From: an uncultured Odoribacter sp.
Lineage (GTDB): Bacteria; Bacteroidota; Bacteroidia; Bacteroidales; Marinifilaceae
Assembly: GCA_900548135.1 (NCBI GenBank)
Contig: URJC01000108.1
Span: 1-7,937 of the forward strand
Direction: 5' to 3'
Length of the DNA stretch: 7,937 nt
Below, piece by piece: positions 1 to 6,463 of this stretch (its first letter is position 1; the number at the start of each line of letters is the position of its first letter). Made by a program: the position numbers and the translations under genes. Below the pieces are notes generated by a model. That model was not told the origin of the DNA. It searched no databases and worked only from the letters and a program-made list of their open reading frames with translations.

Positions 1-97
1 CATAATTCACCAAACGGCGCAAAGACCGCTCATCAATATTCAAATTTTCGTCAAAAGGAGTCACTAAAGCCACTCCTGTACCGGCAAACATTTCCAT
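1..97 (-). CDS. dapA: 4-hydroxy-tetrahydrodipicolinate synthase, N-terminal fragment
   Basis: Only the first 32 codons are in the window; the gene continues past the left edge. The product would condense pyruvate with aspartate semialdehyde in the cytoplasm, the first committed step to lysine and meso-diaminopimelate. The visible protein reads [15 protein letters not shown], followed by an Asn-Ile-Asp segment and an LRRLVNY helix. This is the typical DapA start, first strand [10 protein letters not shown] and then the first TIM-barrel helix. Two ATG codons compete, at 97 and 91. The second gives the more usual MFxGTG start, and neither has a clear Shine-Dalgarno site. The gene begins one base after the stop of the upstream DUF6913-like gene, so the two are co-transcribed and probably translationally coupled. 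Identification rests on the N-terminus alone but that segment is distinctive. Confidence 0.88.
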   Translation of the reverse strand, partial: MEMFAGTGVALVTPFDENLNIDERSLRRLVNY

Positions 98-98
98 G

Positions 99-620
99 TC
101 AGTATCTTTTTATGTCAGCTAATAATCCACTTAATTTCTCAATAAAGTCTATAGGACTTTCTACTCCGTCCACCAATATATCCGCTTTTTCCCCTTCGCG
201 TTTCATCCCAACAATACAACAAGCATGGTTATTGGTTAATACGTAACGAACCATTGTATTACATTTCACAGTTAAATCAATCAACAAATCGTATTCATTA
301 GCCAAAACAGTATACAAACGCTCATTTTGTATTTTTCCACCAAATCCTAAATCCTCATCCCGTAAGGTAACTATATTGTCAGTTTCTAACATCTCAGTTC
401 CTGCAGGCACATAACACAATTGATCCAACTTCACCTCCTGCAGGTTATTTTTTAACGCCTTAGAGTAAGACTGGATATCTGAACCGGCAGTCCAGAATAC
501 CAAACAAGTCTTCAACTCTTTCAAACTTTTATACATCACAGTCCTATCCACCAACCCTTTACGTTTGGATAGCAAATCTTCCTTAAACCTATGAAGAATA
601 TTATTTATTATTTTTTTCAT
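99..620 (-). CDS. DUF6913-like conserved protein upstream of dapA
   Basis: A 173-residue soluble protein with no signal peptide or membrane segment. The first 30 residues are basic and helical (MKKIINNIL, then a Lys/Arg-rich stretch). The rest alternates strands and helices, with a characteristic [10 protein letters not shown] segment near residues 110-119 and an acidic C-terminal part ending in a helix. The pattern of a basic N-terminal helix, a central D-L-L-I-D-L-(S/T) strand and a position directly in front of dapA matches my memory of the Bacteroidetes-only family DUF6913. That assignment is from memory and not checked. No enzymatic motif is visible and the function is unknown. The one-base gap to dapA indicates an operon. 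A Bacteroidetes -7 box lies about 20 bases upstream of the ATG. The alternative is a lineage-specific hypothetical protein outside DUF6913. Confidence 0.7.
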   Translation of the reverse strand: MKKIINNILHRFKEDLLSKRKGLVDRTVMYKSLKELKTCLVFWTAGSDIQSYSKALKNNLQEVKLDQLCYVPAGTEMLETDNIVTLRDEDLGFGGKIQNERLYTVLANEYDLLIDLTVKCNTMVRYVLTNNHACCIVGMKREGEKADILVDGVESPIDFIEKLSGLLADIKRY

Positions 621-639
621 TGCTCTATGATTCTATGGA

Positions 640-647
640 CAAAAATA
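640..647 (-). promoter_or_regulatory. Candidate -7 box for the DUF6913-dapA operon
   Basis: Read on the minus strand this is TATTTTTG, an exact match to the Bacteroidetes housekeeping -7 consensus TAnnTTTG. Transcription would start near 633-636, leaving a short leader before the ATG at 620. I see no convincing -33 TTTG at 19-21 bases further upstream, so support is from one element plus position only. Confidence 0.4.
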
Positions 648-726
648 GTAATAAAAAAACGAAACCCTTTGGTTTGTTATATCTTCTACAAAAAATCACT
701 TTGTTTGAAAAAAAACAACAAAAAGC

Positions 727-757
727 TTGCACGGAAAGTTTTTTGTACATATCTTTG
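727..757 (+). promoter_or_regulatory. Promoter of the tRNA-Arg gene
   Basis: TATCTTTG at 750-757 matches the Bacteroidetes -7 consensus TAnnTTTG exactly. A TTG at 727-729 sits 20 bases upstream, the expected spacing for the -33 element. The start of transcription would fall near 762-765, about 15-18 bases before the mature tRNA 5' end. This is the best-formed promoter in the window. Confidence 0.65.
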
Positions 758-779
758 CACCGCTTTAGAGATAAGACAC

Positions 780-852
780 GGACTCGTAGCTTAATGGATA
801 GAGCACTTGGTTACGGCCCCAGAGGTTGTCCGTTCGACTCCCGCCGAGTTCA
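780..852 (+). tRNA. tRNA-Arg (anticodon ACG), with mismatched T and anticodon stems
   Basis: The 7-bp acceptor stem is complete (780-786 with 845-851, one G-T wobble), with discriminator A852. The D stem pairs 789-792 with 801-804 and its loop holds the conserved GG. The anticodon loop 811-817 is TTACGGC, giving anticodon ACG at 813-815. The T loop 833-839 begins TTCGA as expected. CCA is not encoded. Inosine at position 34 would let it read CGU, CGC and CGA. Two arms are damaged. The anticodon stem 806-810/818-822 has a T808-C820 mismatch. The T stem 828-832/840-844 has C830-C842 and C831-C841 mismatches and a T-G wobble, so only two Watson-Crick pairs remain. A strong promoter and terminator flank it. 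It may be a functional but suboptimal gene, a decaying extra copy, or carry sequence errors. Confidence 0.78.
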
Positions 853-855
853 CTT

Positions 856-892
856 AAAAGAGTAAAAATCAGTGATGATTTTTACTCTTTTT
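856..892 (+). terminator. Intrinsic terminator after the tRNA
   Basis: A 16-bp perfect stem, 856-871 pairing with 876-891, closes a GTGA loop at 872-875. The right arm ends in a run of T. The core is AGAGTAAAAATCA and its complement. It begins four bases after the tRNA discriminator and ends the tRNA transcript. Its A/T-symmetric outer part means it could also work on the opposite strand. Confidence 0.85.
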
Positions 893-1014
893 GCATTATA
901 GCCCGCAGGGAATCAGGGCTACAGGCTATGGGGGGATCTATCTGTCATCGATTTTTTTATAAAAATGAATCTACAAATTCGCAATTGCTAAATCTTTATT
1001 AATGGCTATTTTAC

Positions 1015-1449
1015 ATGGAAAACACGATTTTACAATCAACAAAAACACGTATTCCTTATCTTGATTTACTAAAATTTTTCGCGATTGCCTGTGTCATTCT
1101 GGGACATTTCTATATCACTGTTTACCGGCTATTAATCGGTATTGCGGGAAGTATGACATTCTTCCTACTGGCTCCTGTTGCATATCAATATACCCGTTCT
1201 TTCCGTATCACCCAGACTTTAAACCATGTGGGAAAATGTACCCTAGGGATCTATATCGTCCAAACCTTCCTATTGGAATGTTTACTTCATGCACTTGGTT
1301 TCTATGTAACAACAACCCAAAGTTTTTTTGTAGGCCCTTTAATCGCAATCGCAGAATTAACCCTCTGCTATCAAACTGTTTTACTCATTAAAAAGAACCG
1401 CTACACCCAACTTCTATTATTAGGTATTGTGGAAGGGAAAGATAAGTAA
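1015..1449 (+). pseudogene. Acyltransferase-3 family remnant, internally deleted
   Basis: A 144-residue in-frame protein that joins the two ends of an Acyl_transf_3 (OafA/WecH-like O-acyltransferase) protein. Residues 12-32 (RIPYLDLLKFFAIACVILGH) are the standard first membrane helix with its GH catalytic dipeptide. From about residue 38 the sequence matches the usual C-terminal part of the family: YRLLIGIAGS, a Phe/Leu-rich helix, GKCTLGIYIVQTF and two more helices. Full-length members have about 330-380 residues and ten helices, so roughly 200 central residues are missing. The likely junction is near 1111-1128. Intact enzymes transfer acyl groups to surface sugars. This product lacks most of the fold and is unlikely to be active. 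The sulfatase operon begins 47 bases downstream. The reading frame is intact, so a short membrane protein could still be made. Confidence 0.72.
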
Positions 1450-1496
1450 ATTAAGAAATAATTCCTACTTTTACAATCGAATGCAAAACACTCTTT

Positions 1497-2915
1497 ATGA
1501 AAAATACATTATTATTATCTGCTCTTAGCAGCTTAGGAACAATTGCAACAGCCAATAATCACACAAATCTGGTACTCATTAATCTGGATGATGTTGGGTA
1601 TGGAGATTTTTCATGTTATGGGGCATCCGGTTATTCCACCCCCAACATTGATCGTCTGGCTTCGGAAGGAGTTCGTTTCACTCACTTTTTGGCAGGTCAA
1701 CCCATCAGTGGGGCATCACGTGCAGGTTTATTGACCGGATGCTATGCCAACCGGATCGGTTTTGCAGGAGCTCCAGGCCCCAACTCTGATTATGGTATCC
1801 ACCCATCAGAAATGACAATGGGAGAACTTTTAAAACAAAAAGGTTACCAGACAGCTATTTTCGGAAAGTGGCATTTAGGGGATTCTTATCCTTTCCTGCC
1901 CCTTCAAAATGGCTTCGATGAATATTACGGTCTCCCCTACTCTAACGATATGTGGCCTTATCACCCCCAACAAGGCGAAGTGTTTCATTTCCCGGACCTT
2001 CCCATGTATGATGGAAATAAAATTATCGGCCTGAACACTGACCAATCCAGGCTTACCACGGATTACACAACCCGCTCCGTCAATTTCATCCGCAAAAATA
2101 AAAACAAACCCTTCTTTTTATACCTGGCCCACTCTATGCCTCATGTACCACTTGCTGTCTCAGACAAATTCAAAGGCAAAAGCGAACAAGGACTATATGG
2201 TGATGTTATGATGGAAATCGACTGGAGTGTCGGTGAGATTTTAAAAACGCTGAAAGAACTGGGGCTGGAAGAAAATACACTGGTAATTTTAACCTCTGAT
2301 AACGGTCCGTGGGCTAACTACGGTAATCATGCGGGTTCCACAGGTGGACTCCGGGAAGCCAAGGCGACGACTTTTGACGGAGGTAACCGGGTTCCTTGCC
2401 TTGTATACTGGAAAGGTAAAACAAAGGCAGGAAGTATTTGTAATAAATTAGCTTCTAATATTGATTTATTTCCAACATTTGCCGAAATCAGCGGGGCTCC
2501 GCTCCCGGAAAACAAAATCGACGGAATCAGTATCTTACCTTTAATCCTCGGGGATAAAAATGCCAATCCCAGAAAATCATTTGTATATTATTTGAACAAG
2601 AATGATCTGGAAGCAATCACTGATGGTTCCTTTAAATTGGTTTTCCCACACAAATACGTTACTTACGGAGCATATACTCCTGGAAACGACGGTCAACCCG
2701 GAGAACTGACAACCTTGCAGTTGTATCACTGCGAATTGTACGACCTACGCCGTGATCCCGGGGAACGTTATAACGTCATCGACCAATACCCGGAAATAAC
2801 AACTAAATTAATGAAAATAGCGGATGAAATGCGTGAGGATTTAGGGGATAACCTAAACAGAAAAAAAGGAACAGGACGCAGAGCTCCCGGCTACTTAAAA
2901 GACTTCAAGAAATAA
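1497..2915 (+). CDS. Secreted S1-family arylsulfatase, serine-type
   Basis: A 472-residue sulfatase that should hydrolyse sulfate esters on a glycan in the periplasm or at the cell surface. A short signal peptide (MKNTLLLSALSSLG, cleavage near residue 18-20) supports this start. Visible S1 landmarks are metal ligands D31-D32 in LINLDD, the formylglycine motif S71-G-A-S-R with LLTG behind it, GKWHLG (K124, H126), PHVPL with H216, TSDNG (D268, N269), and K289 followed by TTFDGG and RVP. All expected catalytic residues are present. Ser rather than Cys at position 71 means activation by an anaerobic sulfatase-maturating enzyme, which is not encoded here. The overall pattern recalls N-acetylgalactosamine-6-sulfatase-like and arylsulfatase A-like S1 members, but the substrate cannot be read from sequence. 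It is the first gene of a tight pair with the next sulfatase, one base between stop and start. Confidence 0.92.
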   Translation: MKNTLLLSALSSLGTIATANNHTNLVLINLDDVGYGDFSCYGASGYSTPNIDRLASEGVRFTHFLAGQPISGASRAGLLTGCYANRIGFAGAPGPNSDYGIHPSEMTMGELLKQKGYQTAIFGKWHLGDSYPFLPLQNGFDEYYGLPYSNDMWPYHPQQGEVFHFPDLPMYDGNKIIGLNTDQSRLTTDYTTRSVNFIRKNKNKPFFLYLAHSMPHVPLAVSDKFKGKSEQGLYGDVMMEIDWSVGEILKTLKELGLEENTLVILTSDNGPWANYGNHAGSTGGLREAKATTFDGGNRVPCLVYWKGKTKAGSICNKLASNIDLFPTFAEISGAPLPENKIDGISILPLILGDKNANPRKSFVYYLNKNDLEAITDGSFKLVFPHKYVTYGAYTPGNDGQPGELTTLQLYHCELYDLRRDPGERYNVIDQYPEITTKLMKIADEMREDLGDNLNRKKGTGRRAPGYLKDFKK

Positions 2916-2916
2916 T

Positions 2917-4494
2917 ATGTATAAAAATATCATTATCCGGTTAGGAGTGCTGGTTTCCAGCCTTCCCCCAGTTTCAGTCCCCCTTGTTGCACAAACTCCT
3001 GTTAAAGAGCAACGCCCCAATATTTTATTTATTCTTTCGGACGATCACACTTCACAATCCTGGGGTATTTACGGAGGAATACTGAGCGAGTATGTACAAA
3101 ATCAGCATATCCGGACTCTGGCAGCAGAAGGTTGTGTACTTGAGAATTGTTTTTGTACCAATTCAATTTCATCACCTAGCCGGGCAACTATACTGACCGG
3201 TGCTTATAGCCATTGTAACGGAGTATTCTCACTGGAAGACGGGCTGAACCCGGAAGCAGATAATCTTGCCAAACAAATGCAAAAAGGAGGATATCAAACA
3301 GCACTGATCGGAAAATGGCATTTGAAAAAACAACCTTCAGGCTTTGATTATTTCTATGTTTTCCATGACCAGGGTGAATACGTCGACCCGATATTTAAAT
3401 CTGCTTCCAATTGGGTAGATGATGACCAGGGTAAACAAGGAGAAGTTGTTAAAGGATTTTCTACCGATATAGTTACGGAACATACTATCGATTGGATACG
3501 AAACCGGGAAAAAAACAAGCCTTTCCTGATGTGTTGCCATTTCAAAGCAACTCACGAGCCTTGGGACTTTCCACAACGAATGCAACATCTATACGATTCT
3601 GTAGATTTTCCGGAACCCGCCAATATGCTGGAATTCGGTCCGGAAAAATCCGGGCGAACCATTCCCGGACAACAACTGGAAAATCTTGGCTGGAGGTGGG
3701 AGTATGCCAGTAAAGACCCGGAAAATTGGTGGTGTCGTTATCCTGAATTGCCATTTTCCACTCAAGGCATGGAAAAAACAGATGCTCGCCGGAAAATTTA
3801 TCAGAAAATGATAAAAGATTATCTAAGATGCGGAGCTACTATTGACGATAACATCGGACGGCTATTGAAAGTGCTGGACGAAGAAGGCCTAACAGAAAAT
3901 ACCATTGTCATCTACGTATCCGATCAAGGCTATTTTCTGGGAGAACATGGTTTTTTCGACAAACGGCTAATGTATGAAGAATCCCTCCGTATGCCCTTCG
4001 TGATCCGCTATCCCAAAGAAATACCAGGAGGTACACGCAACCAGGATATCATTTTGAATATTGATTTTGCCGCTTTATTAGCTGATTATGCCGGAATTCA
4101 ACCACCAGAAAAATCCCAGGGACGTAGTTTCAGAAAAAATCTGCAAGGCGATACCCCCTCAGATTGGCGCAAAAGTATGTACTACCGCTATTGGACCCAT
4201 CATACCATCCGTCCGGCACATATCGGAATACGCAACGATCAGTATAAACTGATTTTCTTTTACGGCAACCGATTAAATACCACCGGTTCAGAAGATAAAT
4301 CAACAGCACCTACCTGGGAATTCTATGATCTGAAAAAGGACCCGCACGAAAATCACAATGCCTATCATCAACCCGAATATGCAAAAACCATCCGGGAAAT
4401 GAAAAAAGAACTGCTTGAACTGCGCCAGGCTTATCAAGATACAGATCAAGGAAATCCCACTATGCAAGAAATTTTAAAAAAATATTATTGGTAA
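2917..4494 (+). CDS. Secreted S1-family sulfatase, N-acetylglucosamine-6-O-sulfatase-like
   Basis: A 525-residue sulfatase with an N-terminal signal peptide, probable cleavage after VPLVAQ near residue 26. Landmarks are D42-D43 in LSDDH, serine-type formylglycine motif S85-S-P-S-R followed by ILTG, IGKWHL (K133, H135), H213 in KATHEPW, SDQG with D336 and Q337, H344 in LGEHG, K349, and MYEESLR. The segment from about residue 295, KDYLRCGATIDDNIGRLL and then SDQGYFLGEHGFFDKR, is typical of the sulfatase group with a DUF4976 C-terminal domain. Characterised Bacteroides members of that group remove 6-O-sulfate from N-acetylglucosamine in host glycans. This resemblance is from memory, so the substrate stays tentative. 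Its length is normal and no catalytic residue is missing. The ATG is one base after the stop of the preceding sulfatase, so the pair forms one operon and likely acts on the same sulfated glycan at different positions. Confidence 0.93.
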   Translation: MYKNIIIRLGVLVSSLPPVSVPLVAQTPVKEQRPNILFILSDDHTSQSWGIYGGILSEYVQNQHIRTLAAEGCVLENCFCTNSISSPSRATILTGAYSHCNGVFSLEDGLNPEADNLAKQMQKGGYQTALIGKWHLKKQPSGFDYFYVFHDQGEYVDPIFKSASNWVDDDQGKQGEVVKGFSTDIVTEHTIDWIRNREKNKPFLMCCHFKATHEPWDFPQRMQHLYDSVDFPEPANMLEFGPEKSGRTIPGQQLENLGWRWEYASKDPENWWCRYPELPFSTQGMEKTDARRKIYQKMIKDYLRCGATIDDNIGRLLKVLDEEGLTENTIVIYVSDQGYFLGEHGFFDKRLMYEESLRMPFVIRYPKEIPGGTRNQDIILNIDFAALLADYAGIQPPEKSQGRSFRKNLQGDTPSDWRKSMYYRYWTHHTIRPAHIGIRNDQYKLIFFYGNRLNTTGSEDKSTAPTWEFYDLKKDPHENHNAYHQPEYAKTIREMKKELLELRQAYQDTDQGNPTMQEILKKYYW

Positions 4495-4509
4495 AACCGT
4501 ATATACATA

Positions 4510-4584
4510 ATGAACAAATTACTATTACTCATTCTTCTCAGTCCCGCCGTTTTTTTTTTAATACCGGCCATTTTGACATACTAG
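4510..4584 (+). pseudogene. Short signal-peptide-like reading frame, possible stump of a third operon gene
   Basis: ATG at 4510 lies 15 bases after the second sulfatase stop and opens a 24-codon frame, MNKLLLLILLSPAVFF and onward, ending in TAG at 4582-4584. The start has the look of a signal peptide: one Lys followed by a leucine-rich core. A run of ten T bases at 4550-4559 lies in the middle. Adding one T would extend the frame to a TAA near 4621, still without a recognisable domain. Nothing beyond it matches a known family. It may be the surviving start of a deleted secreted protein, a very small membrane peptide, or chance. I cannot distinguish these. Confidence 0.3.
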
Positions 4585-4673
4585 CTGTGCTCTCTATTTT
4601 CTACCAGACAATTGGCATCTAAATCCAGTTGGATATACAACATTTCAGAAAACGTTTCAGTAGTGAAAAATTT

Positions 4674-6035
4674 TCATCTATTTGTTAAAATCATATCTTT
4701 CAAGTAGTTGCATGTACCCCAGTCGAAGTTTTCAATTCGGACTACCAGGCCCTGTCCCGGACTGACCAACAATGTACAATAGTCATTCTTTTTCAAATTT
4801 ACTTTTGCCGCCGCAAAAATATCCAGCAATCCGTAAATAAACAGTATATCCTTTGCTTCGTTCCGCAGCCATCTTTTCATGTCTTTGGTTTGTTCCTGCC
4901 GGAAAGTAACGTTTTTCCAAGGCATATCGGATGCATACAAAAAAGAACGGTCGTGAATATCCTTCGGTACCCATTCCCGGTAAGGCCGGACAAAATGAGT
5001 ATAACTTCCCGTTTCGTTCAGGGCCAGCCACGACATCGGCTCACGGGCATATAATGTGCTGTCACAAAAACGGGCCGGATCGGATACGGTAATCAAATGT
5101 TCGAAATAAAATGCCGGGTTATCATATTCCTTATCGGGAATCAGTTCCTTCGATACGGCTCCGTAAAAGAAAGCCGGCCGGTATTCGAGGATAGTCAATT
5201 GCAGAGCCCGCAAAGAAGATCCTACCCGCCGGAAATCCAGTCTGTGTTCACGGCTATATGCTTCGAACAAGGGTAACAGGCTGTCCAAATGCCGGAAACA
5301 GTAACGCTGAAAATCCTTTATATCGAAATTCAGTTCACTACCGGTCGGAAAAAAAGAAAAACCGCCGCCATTCATGCCCATTTGGATCCCCCCTCCTCGA
5401 AACATTTTATTCGGTTTTCCCAACCTGACCTGATAGCGACCGACTCGTTTGTCAGGCGAATCACTACATAAAGGAGTATTGAATAAAATGGTCTGCCGCA
5501 CATCTTCCGGATAATACCGTTTGTGAAACAAAGCTTCCAAACCACCCTGACCGTTTCCGGTAGATACCCGGTAGTTGGAAGAGTATAGTGCCGTTTCCAG
5601 ACTTTTTATGACAGCGTGCAGGTCGGCTGCAATTTGCGGCAAAGTCAGCGTATGCCAGTCGATCGTACTGTCAGGCCGGCTACGGCCGCAATAGCGGGTT
5701 TCCAGGATGACCTGATTGGCTTTCAGCAAAGTCGCGGCTTCTGTCCAGTATAAAGAATCAATAGTTCCTCCGGATGTGACAAATACCACGGCTGCCGAAT
5801 CGGAGCGGTGCAGGAGACAAAATTGCTGCCGGAAGTTGCCTTTTTCCGGATGATTATGGTCATAAGGTTGCCGGATGAAACAACGGAAATACTCTCCGTA
5901 TATGGAATCGCAACCCGCTTCTACCGAGACAATCTCCGGAATGGCGTTCAAACGTTCTGTCAGATTTTTCCCCTGAACGGTTCCGGTATACATTTCCAGA
6001 ACCCCGATCATAATACTAATCCATATTTTTTTCAT
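4674..6035 (-). CDS. S28/S37-type serine peptidase homologue with lost nucleophile (probable pseudoenzyme)
   Basis: A 453-residue protein with an N-terminal signal (MKKIWISIMIGVLEM, cleavage near residue 22). It resembles the secreted Bacteroidetes peptidases annotated as S28/S37 family, which are alpha/beta-hydrolases removing N-terminal peptides. Shared features are FIRQPYDHNHP near residues 53-63, the LETRYCGRS segment at 111-119, LDWHTLT-like DWHTLTL at 126-132, the nucleophile elbow at 158-165, YYPEDV, and IYGLLDIF at 400-407. The elbow, normally S-T-G-x-S-x-G-G, reads S-T-G-N-G-Q-G-G, so the serine position is Gly162 (codon GGT at 5550-5552). Asp405 is kept. The usual C-terminal SHGTRI reads GLVVRI, placing Leu430 at the His position. 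Two of three catalytic residues are thus missing although the frame is intact. It is divergent from an AraC-type regulator and convergent with the sulfatase operon. It may bind peptides or have decayed recently. Confidence 0.78.
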   Translation of the reverse strand: MKKIWISIMIGVLEMYTGTVQGKNLTERLNAIPEIVSVEAGCDSIYGEYFRCFIRQPYDHNHPEKGNFRQQFCLLHRSDSAAVVFVTSGGTIDSLYWTEAATLLKANQVILETRYCGRSRPDSTIDWHTLTLPQIAADLHAVIKSLETALYSSNYRVSTGNGQGGLEALFHKRYYPEDVRQTILFNTPLCSDSPDKRVGRYQVRLGKPNKMFRGGGIQMGMNGGGFSFFPTGSELNFDIKDFQRYCFRHLDSLLPLFEAYSREHRLDFRRVGSSLRALQLTILEYRPAFFYGAVSKELIPDKEYDNPAFYFEHLITVSDPARFCDSTLYAREPMSWLALNETGSYTHFVRPYREWVPKDIHDRSFLYASDMPWKNVTFRQEQTKDMKRWLRNEAKDILFIYGLLDIFAAAKVNLKKNDYCTLLVSPGQGLVVRIENFDWGTCNYLKDMILTNR

Positions 6036-6064
6036 ACGATGATTCTTTCAATTTTAATGATTTC

Positions 6065-6087
6065 CCTAAACCGTTGTCTGGTTTAGG
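6065..6087. repeat. 8-bp perfect inverted repeat in the pseudopeptidase leader
   Basis: CCTAAACC at 6065-6072 is followed after seven bases (GTTGTCT) by GGTTTAGG at 6080-6087. It lies 30 bases upstream of the minus-strand ATG, inside the predicted leader. It could be a dimeric operator downstream of the promoter or an RNA hairpin close to the ribosome site. No T run follows in either direction, so it is not a simple terminator. Confidence 0.55.
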
Positions 6088-6124
6088 CTAAAACGTACAA
6101 TAAGCTTAGAAATAAATTTTGCTT

Positions 6125-6132
6125 CAAAGATG
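6125..6132 (-). promoter_or_regulatory. Weak -7 box for the pseudopeptidase gene
   Basis: On the minus strand this reads CATCTTTG, one mismatch from TAnnTTTG. Transcription would start near 6120, giving a leader of about 85 bases that carries the inverted repeat at 6065-6087. The expected -33 position, near 6152-6156, lacks a clear TTTG and coincides with the first TTTGTY box. That is the layout expected for a promoter needing an activator. This is inference. Confidence 0.3.
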
Positions 6133-6153
6133 AAAGATAATAACGGAAAATTG

Positions 6154-6241
6154 TTTGTTCAATCGGCTACTGTTTTTGTCTATTCAGAAACCATCTATTA
6201 AAAAAAATCACGTCTTTGTCCATTTGAAACCATTGTTTGTC
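6154..6241 (+). promoter_or_regulatory. Four TTTGTY boxes, candidate operator array for the AraC-type regulator
   Basis: TTTGTT starts at 6154 and TTTGTC at 6175, 6215 and 6236. Spacings are 21, 40 and 21 bases, close to two, four and two helical turns, so all boxes face the same side of the DNA. AraC-family proteins classically bind direct half-sites about 21 bases apart, so two such pairs suit the adjacent regulator. Flanks agree too: ATTGTTTGT(T)CAAT surrounds the outer boxes at 6150-6163 and 6232-6244. The short core is common in AT-rich DNA; the regular spacing and shared flanks are the stronger evidence. Confidence 0.5.
6175..6233 (+). repeat. Imperfect direct repeat, two copies of 19-20 bases
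   Basis: Copy one spans 6175-6194 and copy two 6215-6233. Both read TTTGTC, then YATT, then GAAACCAT. They differ by one T/C change and by a CA versus T difference before GAAACCAT, which shifts the second half by one base. The start-to-start distance is 40 bases. They contain the two inner TTTGTC boxes and look like two binding sites for one protein. Confidence 0.6.
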
Positions 6242-6403
6242 AATACAAAAACAACATGGCTAATAAAATCAAATATGTCAAAACAGAAATCAATTTCATC
6301 ATTTTTCGGGAAATAAATACCGGTCCGGTCGATTGTACCCGAATATTGAGAGAAAAAAAACAGGGATTAGTCTATTTATTTTTCCTGCAAACGAAAAGGC
6401 GAA

Positions 6404-6411
6404 TAGCTTTG
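6404..6411 (+). promoter_or_regulatory. Candidate -7 box for the AraC-type regulator gene
   Basis: TAGCTTTG matches TAnnTTTG exactly. The expected -33 zone near 6378-6383 has only a T run and no TTTG. Transcription would begin near 6416, about 48 bases before the ATG at 6464. Position and consensus support it; no second element does. Confidence 0.4.
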
Positions 6412-6463
6412 TAGCAAGAATAAGAATGGATTTGAAAAAAGCAACCGGATAGAATACAGAACA

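Larger units (their letters stand above)
6036..6463. other. Divergent intergenic regulatory region
   Basis: A 428-base AT-rich gap between the starts of the pseudopeptidase (minus) and the AraC-type regulator (plus). It has no credible gene; the one minus-strand frame at 6299-6493 overlaps the regulator start and resembles nothing. It holds an inverted repeat, four TTTGTY boxes, a long direct repeat and a candidate promoter for each direction, listed separately. The size and arrangement are typical for a regulator controlling its divergent neighbour. Confidence 0.7.

Noticed and set aside
591..794. 67-codon plus-strand frame crossing the start of the DUF6913-like gene
   Set aside because: It overlaps the minus-strand start, the promoters and the tRNA, and has low-complexity Lys/Asn-rich content with no family resemblance.
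620..865. 81-codon plus-strand frame ending behind the tRNA
   Set aside because: Its C-terminal half is a translation of the tRNA-Arg gene, and the 5' half lies in the promoter region. It is a known type of false gene call.
897..930. Overlapping small inverted repeats ATAGCC/GGCTAT and AGCCC/GGGCT after the tRNA terminator
   Set aside because: Short arms, mutually exclusive pairing and no following T run or conserved element; not enough to call a riboswitch or terminator.
3916..3930. Gln337 instead of Asn in the metal-binding SDxG motif of the second sulfatase
   Set aside because: SDQG is the normal form in this DUF4976-linked sulfatase group, so it is not a lost residue.
5808..6086. 92-codon plus-strand frame antisense to the pseudopeptidase start
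   Set aside because: Antisense to a well-supported secreted protein and without recognisable features.
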